Shown here one piece after another: positions 1 to 6,465 of a stretch of DNA of 64,000 nucleotides. The DNA lies in NCBI GenBank assembly GCA_027484825.1, contig JAIXSE010000021.1, positions 62,001-126,000 on the forward strand. Direction: 5' to 3'. This stretch comes from Rubrivivax sp. (GTDB lineage Bacteria > Pseudomonadota > Gammaproteobacteria > Burkholderiales > Burkholderiaceae_C). Within the stretch, counting starts at the first letter, position 1; every line of letters starts with the position of its first letter. A program made the position numbers and the translations under genes. Below the pieces are notes generated by a model that worked only from the letters and a program-made list of their open reading frames with translations, had not been told where the DNA came from and searched no databases.

Positions 1-1128
1 CCCGACATGTACAACGCGCTGGACGTCGTCTCGCGCGAACTGGTGGGTTTCATCCCGTCCGTGTCGGCTGACATGACCTTCGAGCGCGCCGCCGTGGGCC
101 AACAGGTCCGCAGCCACGTTGCGCCGTCCGCGACCGCCACGGACATCACCCCCAACGTGACGCCGCCCGATGACGGTGAGCAGACCATCGGCAACACCGC
201 CATGACGATCCAGAAGGCTCGTCGTGTGCCGGTGCGCTGGAACGGTGAGCAGTCCCTCGGCCTGAACAACGGCGGTCCTGGCCGGCGCAACATCATGCGC
301 GACCAGTTCGCCCAGGCGATGCGCACCCTGGTGAACGAAGTGGAGGCCGACCTGGCCGGTCTGCATCTGTTCGCGTCCCGCGCCTATGGCACTCCCGGCA
401 CCACGCCTTTCGGCGTGACCGATGACTTCACCGATGCATCGGAAACCCTGCGCATCCTGAAGGACAACGGCGCTGGCACGGCCGACCTGCAGATGATCAT
501 CAACACTGCGGCCGGCGCCCGCTTCCTGGGCAAGCAGGTGCGTGTGGATGCACAGGGCACGGACTCGATTCTGCGTCAGGGCATCCTGCTGCCGACCACC
601 GGCTTCAACCTGCGCGAGTCGGCCCAGATCGTGACCTTCAACAAGGGCACCTCTGCGAGCTCCACCACCAACGCCACCGGCTATGCCGTGGGCGCCACGG
701 TGATCACGCTGGCCGCTGCCGGCACCGGCTCGATCCTGGCGGGTGATGTGGTCCAGTTCGCCGGCGACGCGAACAAGTACGTCGTGGCTTCGGGCGACGC
801 GAGCACCGCCGACGGCGGCACCATTACCCTGGCCGCCCCCGGCCTGCGCCAAGCTCTGCCGGCCGCCGCCACCGCCATCACGGTGCTGGCGACCTCCGCA
901 CGCAACATGGCCTTCCGCCGCGGCGCCATCGCCCTGGCCACCCGCGCACCGGCACTGCCGGAAGAGGGCGATTCGGCCGATGACCGCCAGATCATCACCG
1001 ACCCGCGCAGCGGCCTCTCGTTCGAAGTGGCCATGTACAAGCAGTACCGCCAGGTCCAGTACGAGATCTCTCTGGCCTGGGGCGTGAAGGCTGTGAAGCC
1101 GGAACACATCTCGCTGCTGCTGGGTTAA
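1..1128 (+). CDS. P22-type major capsid (coat) protein, 5' partial
   Basis: Major coat protein of the phage head. The visible 375 codons are open from the first base, in frame with a Pro-Asp before the first Met. The stretch YNALDVVSRELVGFIPSV resembles the N-terminal region of P22 gp5-like coat proteins (PF11651), in which a few residues precede it, so the true start is probably just outside the window. The middle has the family's ERAAVGQQVRSHV and TPPDDGEQTI segments. A Gly/Ala/Thr-rich part around codons 220-300 could be the inserted domain of P22-like coats. It is followed by a strong hairpin terminator. The fold assignment is from recognised motifs only. Confidence 0.85.
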   Translation, partial: PDMYNALDVVSRELVGFIPSVSADMTFERAAVGQQVRSHVAPSATATDITPNVTPPDDGEQTIGNTAMTIQKARRVPVRWNGEQSLGLNNGGPGRRNIMRDQFAQAMRTLVNEVEADLAGLHLFASRAYGTPGTTPFGVTDDFTDASETLRILKDNGAGTADLQMIINTAAGARFLGKQVRVDAQGTDSILRQGILLPTTGFNLRESAQIVTFNKGTSASSTTNATGYAVGATVITLAAAGTGSILAGDVVQFAGDANKYVVASGDASTADGGTITLAAPGLRQALPAAATAITVLATSARNMAFRRGAIALATRAPALPEEGDSADDRQIITDPRSGLSFEVAMYKQYRQVQYEISLAWGVKAVKPEHISLLLG

Positions 1129-1157
1129 TCCCCGGTCATCCACTTCAACCACCGCAA

Positions 1158-1186
1158 GGGCGGGGCCTCACGGCTCCGCCCTTTTT
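1158..1186 (+). terminator. Intrinsic terminator after the coat gene
   Basis: A ten-base GC-rich stem (GGGCGGGGCC with GGCTCCGCCC) closes a four-base loop and is followed by five T. It lies 30 bases after the coat stop. It would lower expression of the genes downstream relative to coat. Confidence 0.8.
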
Positions 1187-1204
1187 CACATCTGAGGTCA
1201 TCAC

Positions 1205-1372
1205 ATGCCCGAAACCATCAAGGTCAAGCCCTGGGGTCAAGACCAAGGCGACTTCGTCCTGATCAACAAGGACGACTTCAACCCCGAAGTGCACGAGCTG
1301 CTGGAGCCCAAGGCTGAAGAGAAGCCCGCCGGCCGCAAGCCCAAGGCTGCCGCCGAGCAGCCCGCCACCTAA
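1205..1372 (+). CDS. Small phage structural-region protein, 55 aa
   Basis: ATG at 1205 gives a 55-residue protein. It begins MPETIKVKPWGQDQGDFVLI and ends in a Lys/Ala/Pro/Glu-rich tail that should be disordered. Short proteins of this kind with a conserved head and charged tail are common after the coat gene in phages. I do not recognise a named family and assign no function. The GC-rich third positions match the neighbours. The start is the only ATG upstream of the conserved-looking part. Confidence 0.65.
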   Translation: MPETIKVKPWGQDQGDFVLINKDDFNPEVHELLEPKAEEKPAGRKPKAAAEQPAT

Positions 1373-1396
1373 CTCAAGCACAAGAAGGTCCTCGCC

Positions 1397-3148
1397 ATGC
1401 CGACCATCAGCCAAGGCGCCCCCGCCTATTTCTTGACTCTCGAAGCCGGGAATGTGCTCACCGTCGCGGCTGATGCCATCAGCATTGGTGTGCTTCGGAC
1501 CTATCCCACAACCGTTGGCGGCGAGGCGTCTGAGTCGGCGCCGATCGCGCCCGGCCAGACGATCACCAAGGGGCCGTTGCTGTCGCCCGCCCGCTATTGC
1601 ATCGAAGCGGTCAGTGGATCGATTCAGTATTCCATCGACAAGAGTTCTGGGGCCGCAGGTGGCGGCGTTGGCGGTGGGGCTGTCGCTGTGGAACAGTCTG
1701 CCAACCAGGTCATCGCCGCCGCGTCTGCCCTGAACTTCGGCGGCGGTCTGGCGGTGTCCGCTGCAGGATCGAAGGCGACGGTGCAGTTCACACCGCAGTC
1801 GATCGTCACTCCCCCCGGTGTCTCTGGAATCTCTGGGTACTCGGGCTATCGGCCTTTCGCATCCCCTCGCGAGACTGCGCCGCCGGTCGTTGGCTACCCG
1901 AGGCGGAAGAACCTGGCGACGTTCTTCAGCCCCACGTCGGTCAACACCGTCATCAACAGCGGCAATATCAGCGTCACCAGCGACTACACCGACCCGTTCA
2001 TTGGCGAGGCCTGGAACGCTTCAAACTCGTCTGCTGGCGGTGCTGCGACGAATGGCCAGTCCATGCGTGTGGGCTGGATTGCCAACTCTGATGTGGTGGT
2101 GGCCCGGGCAACTGCCATCACCAATGCCGACGACATCACCGGGAAGAACATCTACATCCAGCTGAAGCTGGTGTCCGGCGTCCCGCCCGATAACCTGCGG
2201 GTGCGCCTCTACACGGCCGGGCAGCTCGGCTCTACCAGCACCAACTACTGGCAGGCCGAAATACTGTACCCCCACGGCGGAACGCTGAAGACCGGTCAGT
2301 ACTGGCAGACGTTCGCCGTCCCTGCCGCCAACTTCACGGCTGTGGGGACACCCGGCGCGATCACCGGCATCGTCTCCGCCGGAGTGCAGGTTGTCGGCAC
2401 CAGCGCTGGCGCATTCCTGCTCGGCGACATCTTTTCCTGCCCGAACCTGCTGACGAAGGGCGCTGTGATCATTGGCTTCGATGACTGCCGGTCAGACACA
2501 TGGTTTGCGGCGGCTCGGACCATGGTGAACCGTGGGCTGGTAGGGGTCTGTTACCCGGGCGCAATTGCGAGCGTGATTCGAAGCAGCCCGGACGAGTTCC
2601 AGATGACGCTGAATCAACTCCGACGGATGCAGAACGACTACGGGTGGCAGATTGCATCGCAGGCCTGGGATTCGGAGAATCCCAACGACACCCTGCCTGA
2701 TTTCGCCGCCAAGATGAGCGCGATGAGGGCGTTCTATGAGGCTGAGGGCTTGCGGGGTGGTGCGGATGGAAGCTACTTCTCCAACGTGTCCCTCGGCTCC
2801 GCCCGCGATTACACCTTCCGCCAGTGCTTCCGAACCATGCGCTCTTACACCATCTGGAGTGCCGCACAGGTCGGATCCGTCCGCGCAGAGTGCACACCGA
2901 CCCCCGACCCCTACAACCTCCAGGCCTTCGGGGTGGACACCACGGTCCACACCGCGGCGCACATGCAAACGCTGGTGGATCAGGCGATCGCAAAGAAGGG
3001 GGTGATGCGCTTCATCTTCCACGGCATCACCGAGAGCAACGCCACTCTGGTGGGCCTGCTGGACTACCTCGACGCGCAACGGGCCAACGTGGATGTGATG
3101 ACCGAGGCGCAGCTTCAGGACCGCCAGCGGAACCTCGCATTCTCATAA
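1397..3148 (+). CDS. Phage structural protein with CE4 polysaccharide-deacetylase-like domain
   Basis: 583 residues. The N-terminal ~75 look like a small beta-rich phage domain and lead into a Gly-rich linker (GGGVGGG). A middle part (about 150-340) is Ser/Thr/Asn-rich. From about residue 350 it resembles NodB/CE4 polysaccharide deacetylases: IIGFDDCRSD at ~358-367 matches motif 1 (T/G-F-D-D), ADGSYFSN sits where motif 3 is expected, and FIFHGI near 540 matches motif 5. The His-x-x-x-His metal pair of motif 2 is not visible; the corresponding place reads SQAWD. Catalysis is therefore uncertain and the domain may only bind glycan. It sits between coat and neck genes rather than with the tail fibre, which is odd for a depolymerase. 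Confidence 0.65.
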   Translation: MPTISQGAPAYFLTLEAGNVLTVAADAISIGVLRTYPTTVGGEASESAPIAPGQTITKGPLLSPARYCIEAVSGSIQYSIDKSSGAAGGGVGGGAVAVEQSANQVIAAASALNFGGGLAVSAAGSKATVQFTPQSIVTPPGVSGISGYSGYRPFASPRETAPPVVGYPRRKNLATFFSPTSVNTVINSGNISVTSDYTDPFIGEAWNASNSSAGGAATNGQSMRVGWIANSDVVVARATAITNADDITGKNIYIQLKLVSGVPPDNLRVRLYTAGQLGSTSTNYWQAEILYPHGGTLKTGQYWQTFAVPAANFTAVGTPGAITGIVSAGVQVVGTSAGAFLLGDIFSCPNLLTKGAVIIGFDDCRSDTWFAAARTMVNRGLVGVCYPGAIASVIRSSPDEFQMTLNQLRRMQNDYGWQIASQAWDSENPNDTLPDFAAKMSAMRAFYEAEGLRGGADGSYFSNVSLGSARDYTFRQCFRTMRSYTIWSAAQVGSVRAECTPTPDPYNLQAFGVDTTVHTAAHMQTLVDQAIAKKGVMRFIFHGITESNATLVGLLDYLDAQRANVDVMTEAQLQDRQRNLAFS

Positions 3149-3157
3149 GGCACAGGC

Positions 3158-3652
3158 ATGGCACTGATCGTTGAATCCGGCGCCGGCCTGCCCGACGCTG
3201 AGTCCTACGCCAGCACCTCCTACGCGGACACCTACCACGCTGATCGTGGGAATGACGCATGGGCGGCGCTGACCGCGGCGAAGAAGGAGGCTGCCCTGCG
3301 CTTGGCCACCGAGTGGCTGGGCCAGCAGTACTCCGGCAACTGGCGGGGCTGCCGGGTGAAGGCCACCCAGGCCCTGGACTGGCCCCGCTCGGACGTGTGC
3401 ATTGACGGGGTGACGCTGGACTACACCAAGATCCCGCAGATCCTGGCCAGGGCCACCTGTGAACTGGCGCTTCGGGCATCCGCCACAAGCCTGACGAAAG
3501 ACGAAGGGCCTCAGGTCCAGTCTGTGACCGTGGGCCCCATTGAGCGGGTGTTTGCCGATGGCGCCCGCCAGCAAACGCGCTTCGCCGCGGTGGAGAACCT
3601 GATCCGCCCGCTGCTGAAGTCCTCCGGCGGCATCAAGCTGGTGAGGGCCTGA
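3158..3652 (+). CDS. Head-tail connector/adaptor, DnaT-like phage family
   Basis: 164 residues. The N-terminus MALIVESGAGLPDAESY, the YHADRGNDAW motif and the helix AAKKEAALRLATEWL match a phage family often annotated 'DnaT-like ssDNA-binding protein' (PF20557). Its position directly after the head genes, and before a stopper-like and a gp10-like protein, argues that it is a head-completion adaptor rather than a replication protein. It overlaps the next gene by one base (TGATG), consistent with translational coupling. Confidence 0.75.
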   Translation: MALIVESGAGLPDAESYASTSYADTYHADRGNDAWAALTAAKKEAALRLATEWLGQQYSGNWRGCRVKATQALDWPRSDVCIDGVTLDYTKIPQILARATCELALRASATSLTKDEGPQVQSVTVGPIERVFADGARQQTRFAAVENLIRPLLKSSGGIKLVRA

Positions 3653-4014
3653 TGAGCTTCGACTACAGCGAGATTGCGGGCGTTGTCCTGGAGCTGCTGG
3701 CTGAGTTCGGCGCCCCGGCGGTCCTGAAGGTCAAAGGCACATCCTCCGGCTACGACCCGGCCACCGGCACGGCCACGCCCACCTTCACCCCTTACCCCTG
3801 CACCGCCTGCAACACCCAGGCAGAGCGCAGCTATGTGGACGGCACGCTGATCGGGGAGGGCGCCCGCGTCTTCCTGGTGGCGCCCCAGGGTATCCCTGAG
3901 CCCAAGTCGGGGATGCTGCTCGCGTGGCAGGGGTCCGACTTCGCGGTGACGGTCTGCAAGCCCCTGGCCCCCGGCGGCGTGCCGGTGATGTACGAGCTGC
4001 AGGTCAAGGCATGA
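3652..4014 (+). CDS. Probable head-closure (stopper) protein
   Basis: 120 residues, mostly beta-strand in character, with a loop rich in Thr/Pro (ATGTATPTFTPYP) and the segment VFLVAPQGIPEPKSGMLLAWQG. The size, the fold character and the place between connector and gp10-like genes fit the head-closure/stopper proteins of siphophages. I know of no exact motif for this family, so the role rests mostly on synteny. Stop and next start overlap as ATGA. Confidence 0.6.
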   Translation: MSFDYSEIAGVVLELLAEFGAPAVLKVKGTSSGYDPATGTATPTFTPYPCTACNTQAERSYVDGTLIGEGARVFLVAPQGIPEPKSGMLLAWQGSDFAVTVCKPLAPGGVPVMYELQVKA

Positions 4015-4598
4015 AGTCCGGATGGTCCATCCCTCTGGATCGGCTGGTGGAGAAGGCGAAGGTGGATGTGGAGACCGTGGCCCGCAAGGCCACCCTCCAG
4101 CTTTTCCAGTCGGTGATCGAGTTGAGCCCGGTGGGCAACCCAGACCTGTGGAAGGCCAACCAGGGCCAGGTCTACAAGCGAGAGACCCACAACATCTTCG
4201 TCCAGGCGCTGAACGCTGACATCGCAGCGGATCCGCGCAGCTTCACCAAGTCGGGCAAGCAGAAGGTCCCCTTCGCCAAGACGAAGAGTGCCAAGGCCCT
4301 CCGGGCAGCGTTTCCCAACAAAGCCGGGAAGGGCTACGTCGGCGGCCGGTTCCGGGCGAACTGGAATGTCGCGGCAGGGACGCCGGACCGGACCACAACG
4401 GATGCCACACAGCGGGCCCGCTCGGACGCCGAGGCCCAGAAGGCGCTGTCGCTTGAACTGGGCGGCGTGATCTACATGACCAACTCGCTCCCCTACGCGA
4501 AACGCCTGGAGGACGGCTGGTCCAAGCAGGCGCCCACCGGGATGGTCCGCAAGTCGGCCATCCAGTTCGCCCGCTTCGTGAGGAAGAGCAAGCCATGA
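4011..4598 (+). CDS. HK97 gp10-like neck protein
   Basis: 195 residues from the ATG at 4011, which overlaps the previous stop as ATGA. An open frame extends further upstream, but coupling favours this start. The pattern LVEKAKVDVETVARKATLQLFQSVIELSPVGNPDLWK...GRFRANWNV...LPYAKRLEDGWSKQAPTGMV is typical of HK97 gp10-like proteins: an N-terminal helix, S-P-V-x-T/N-G/P, a R-x-N-W segment, and a final YA-x-x-x-E-G-x-S motif. It takes part in joining tail to head. Confidence 0.8.
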   Translation: MKSGWSIPLDRLVEKAKVDVETVARKATLQLFQSVIELSPVGNPDLWKANQGQVYKRETHNIFVQALNADIAADPRSFTKSGKQKVPFAKTKSAKALRAAFPNKAGKGYVGGRFRANWNVAAGTPDRTTTDATQRARSDAEAQKALSLELGGVIYMTNSLPYAKRLEDGWSKQAPTGMVRKSAIQFARFVRKSKP

Positions 4599-5020
4599 GC
4601 AACAAGATCATCCGCGCGGCATTCGAGACGCGGCTGGCCGCCTGGGCCGCCGCTCAGACTCCGCCGCTGCCGGTGGCCTTTGAAAACATCGACTTCACCC
4701 CGCCCGCCGCCGGCACCGCCTACGCCCGCTGCTTTCTCCTACCGGTGGACGAGGACACCGAGACGGTGGACATGCAGCACCGGGCCTACGAAGGGATCTT
4801 CCAGGTGACTCTCTGCATGCCGCTGGGGCAGGGCAACGGCGCCGCCGATGACCTGGTCGCATCCCTGCAAGCCGTCTTCAACCCCGCCGCGCCGCTGGTG
4901 CAAACCGGCCTGCGCATCTTCCTGACCCGGCCCCTGAGCCGCCGCTCCGGCATCACCGAGGACACCTGCTTCTCGGTGCCCGTCTCCTGCGCCTACCGCG
5001 CAGACACCTACCCCACCTGA
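4595..5020 (+). CDS. Tail terminator-like protein (DUF4128)
   Basis: 141 residues. The N-terminal helix with AFETRLAAWA, then PVAFENIDFTPP and Y-x-R-C-F-L-L-P, matches the DUF4128 / lambda gpU-like tail-completion proteins. The protein is expected to cap the tail tube at the head-proximal end. It overlaps the preceding gene (ATGA) and is the last gene before a strong hairpin, so it closes a transcription unit. Confidence 0.75.
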   Translation: MSNKIIRAAFETRLAAWAAAQTPPLPVAFENIDFTPPAAGTAYARCFLLPVDEDTETVDMQHRAYEGIFQVTLCMPLGQGNGAADDLVASLQAVFNPAAPLVQTGLRIFLTRPLSRRSGITEDTCFSVPVSCAYRADTYPT

Positions 5021-5046
5021 TTCCGCCCGTCTCGGGCATCGCAACC

Positions 5047-5071
5047 AAGCCGCCTTCGGGCGGCTTTTTCT
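5047..5071 (+). terminator. Intrinsic terminator before the tail tube gene
   Basis: An eight-base stem AAGCCGCC/GGCGGCTT around a TTCG tetraloop, then TTTC. It separates neck genes from the tail tube gene. A terminator or RNA-stabilising hairpin here would let the tube gene be expressed at its own level. Confidence 0.7.
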
Positions 5072-5090
5072 TTGTCTGAAAGGCACCGAT

Positions 5091-5735
5091 ATGGCCGTCT
5101 CGCTTCCCAACGGTTCGCAGATCTTCATCGCGTCTGGCTACGCGACTTCGAAGAACATGACCGCAATCACCAACGCCGTCGCCGCGGTCTCCACGCTGGA
5201 GGCTTCGCACGGAGTCGCCGTGGGCGATTACGTCGAAGTCACCTCCGGCTGGTCTCGCCTCACCGGCAAGATCCTGAAGGCCGGCGCCGTCTCCACCAAT
5301 GACGTGACCTGGCTGGGTCTGGACACCACCTCGACCTCTGCCTACCCGACAGGTCAGGGCGTGGGCTCGGTCCGGGAGATCAGCGGCTGGACCCAGCTCC
5401 TGCAGATCCTGAGCACCAGCTCCAACGGCGGTGAGCAGCAGTTCACCGAATACCAGCTGCTGGAGTCGGACTCGCAGCGCCGGATCCCCACCACCAAGAG
5501 CGCCGCCGGCCTCACCATCTCGGTGGCTGACGACCAGACGCTGGCCGGTTTCATCCTGGCGTCCGCCGCCAACGATGACCGCCTGCCGCGGGCCGTGAAG
5601 ATCGTCCTGCCGTCCGGCAAGGAGATTCTCTACAACGCCTACATCTCGCTCAACAAGACCCCGTCCCTGACGGTGAACGAGATCATGGCCTGCGAACTGA
5701 CGCTGTCGTTCGTCGCCGAACCGCACCGCGTCTAA
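5091..5735 (+). CDS. Major tail tube protein
   Basis: 214 residues with MAVSLPNGSQIFIASGY at the N-terminus. Beta-rich segments follow (VGDYVEVTSGWSRL..GKILKAG), then a C-terminal stretch SVAEPH-like (LTLSFVAEPHRV) typical of siphophage tail tube proteins. It polymerises as hexameric rings around the tape measure. The gene is flanked by hairpins on both sides, which fits the high copy number needed. The family call is from overall pattern and place just before the chaperone pair and tape measure. Confidence 0.8.
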   Translation: MAVSLPNGSQIFIASGYATSKNMTAITNAVAAVSTLEASHGVAVGDYVEVTSGWSRLTGKILKAGAVSTNDVTWLGLDTTSTSAYPTGQGVGSVREISGWTQLLQILSTSSNGGEQQFTEYQLLESDSQRRIPTTKSAAGLTISVADDQTLAGFILASAANDDRLPRAVKIVLPSGKEILYNAYISLNKTPSLTVNEIMACELTLSFVAEPHRV

Positions 5736-5740
5736 ACCCT

Positions 5741-5766
5741 GGGCCCGCCTGAGTGCGGGCCCTTTC
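5741..5766 (+). terminator. Hairpin after the tail tube gene
   Basis: GGGCCCGC and GCGGGCCC form an eight-base stem with a six-base loop, followed by only three T. It may be a weak terminator or an mRNA-stabilising element marking the end of the tube gene. Confidence 0.5.
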
Positions 5767-5782
5767 CATTGGAGCAATCCAC

Positions 5783-6112
5783 ATGACCGACAAGATCACC
5801 GTTTCGATCGAGCCCAATCCGACCTTCCGCAAGGAAGTCACCATTCCCGGCCCCGGCGGCCAGGCGCTCACCCTGGACCTGGAGTTCATCCGCCGCGACG
5901 AGGATGGCCTCAAGGAGTTCTCCACCGGTGAGAAGGCCAAGGAGCGCAGCAACGCTCAGGCGGTGCTGGACTGCGTGGCCAACTGGCACAACGTGGACGA
6001 ACCGTTCACGCCGGCGGCGGTTGAGCGGCTGGTCAAGAATTGGCAACGCGCCGCCGTGACGATCACCACCGCCTACGTGAACGAGCACTACTGGGCCCGC
6101 CTGGGAAACTGA
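5783..6112 (+). CDS. Tail assembly chaperone, short (gpG-like) form
   Basis: 109 residues from ATG 5783, preceded by GGAG at 5771-5774. The protein (TDKITVSIEPNPTFRKEV.. LDCVANWHNVDEPFTPAAVERLVKNWQRAAVTITTAYVNEHY) fits a phage tail assembly chaperone that coats the tape measure during tube polymerisation. Its last codons are CTG GGA AAC TGA, which contain a textbook slippery heptamer G GGA AAC at 6103-6109 directly before the stop. A -1 slip there continues into the next frame to give a longer form, as in lambda gpG/gpGT. Confidence 0.85.
   Translation: MTDKITVSIEPNPTFRKEVTIPGPGGQALTLDLEFIRRDEDGLKEFSTGEKAKERSNAQAVLDCVANWHNVDEPFTPAAVERLVKNWQRAAVTITTAYVNEHYWARLGN
6103..6109 (+). promoter_or_regulatory. 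Programmed -1 frameshift site (GGGAAAC)
   Basis: The heptamer is in the correct register for simultaneous slippage (zero frame CTG GGA AAC TGA; shifted frame GGG AAA CTG). It has the X-XXY-YYZ form and closely matches lambda's GGGAAAG. It lies immediately before the stop of the first chaperone frame and within a region where the -1 frame is open. It is strong evidence for a designed frameshift rather than two separate genes. Confidence 0.85.
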
Positions 6113-6441
6113 GGGAGGCCGGGCGGCGCCGGTACAAGAAGCCGCCCAAGGCGGCCGACTGGGAGCTCCTGGGCCTGACGGCCGATGAGGTCGCCGACCA
6201 GATCGGAATCAAGCTCTGGCCTGAGAACGTCGAGTCATATCTGCTGTTCTCTCGCCTGGATGACCAGTGGCTCATGAGCCCGGCAGGGCCCTACGCGCTC
6301 AGCGCCCAGGGCATCGAGTCAAGCCTGCGACTCATGGGGGTGCCCCGCCACCGGTGGCCCGCGCTCATCGACGACTTCAAAGCCCTCCAAGCCGGCGCCC
6401 TACAGGGCATGGCCGAGAACCAACCCAAAGCGCCCCAGTGA
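6109..6441 (+). CDS. Tail assembly chaperone, -1 frame extension (gpT-like)
   Basis: After a -1 slip at 6103-6109 translation would read LREAGRRRYKKPPKAADWELLGLTADEVADQIGIKLWPENVESYLLFSRLDDQW to the stop at 6439-6441, adding 110 residues and giving a fusion of about 219. The extension resembles the DUF1799-type phage tail proteins that follow a first chaperone. No good ATG with ribosome site starts this frame near its conserved part, so frameshift expression is the better explanation. A hairpin (about 6429-6454) spans the stop. Confidence 0.8.
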   Translation: MREAGRRRYKKPPKAADWELLGLTADEVADQIGIKLWPENVESYLLFSRLDDQWLMSPAGPYALSAQGIESSLRLMGVPRHRWPALIDDFKALQAGALQGMAENQPKAPQ

Positions 6442-6465
6442 TGGGGCGCTTCTCATTGCACGCTC

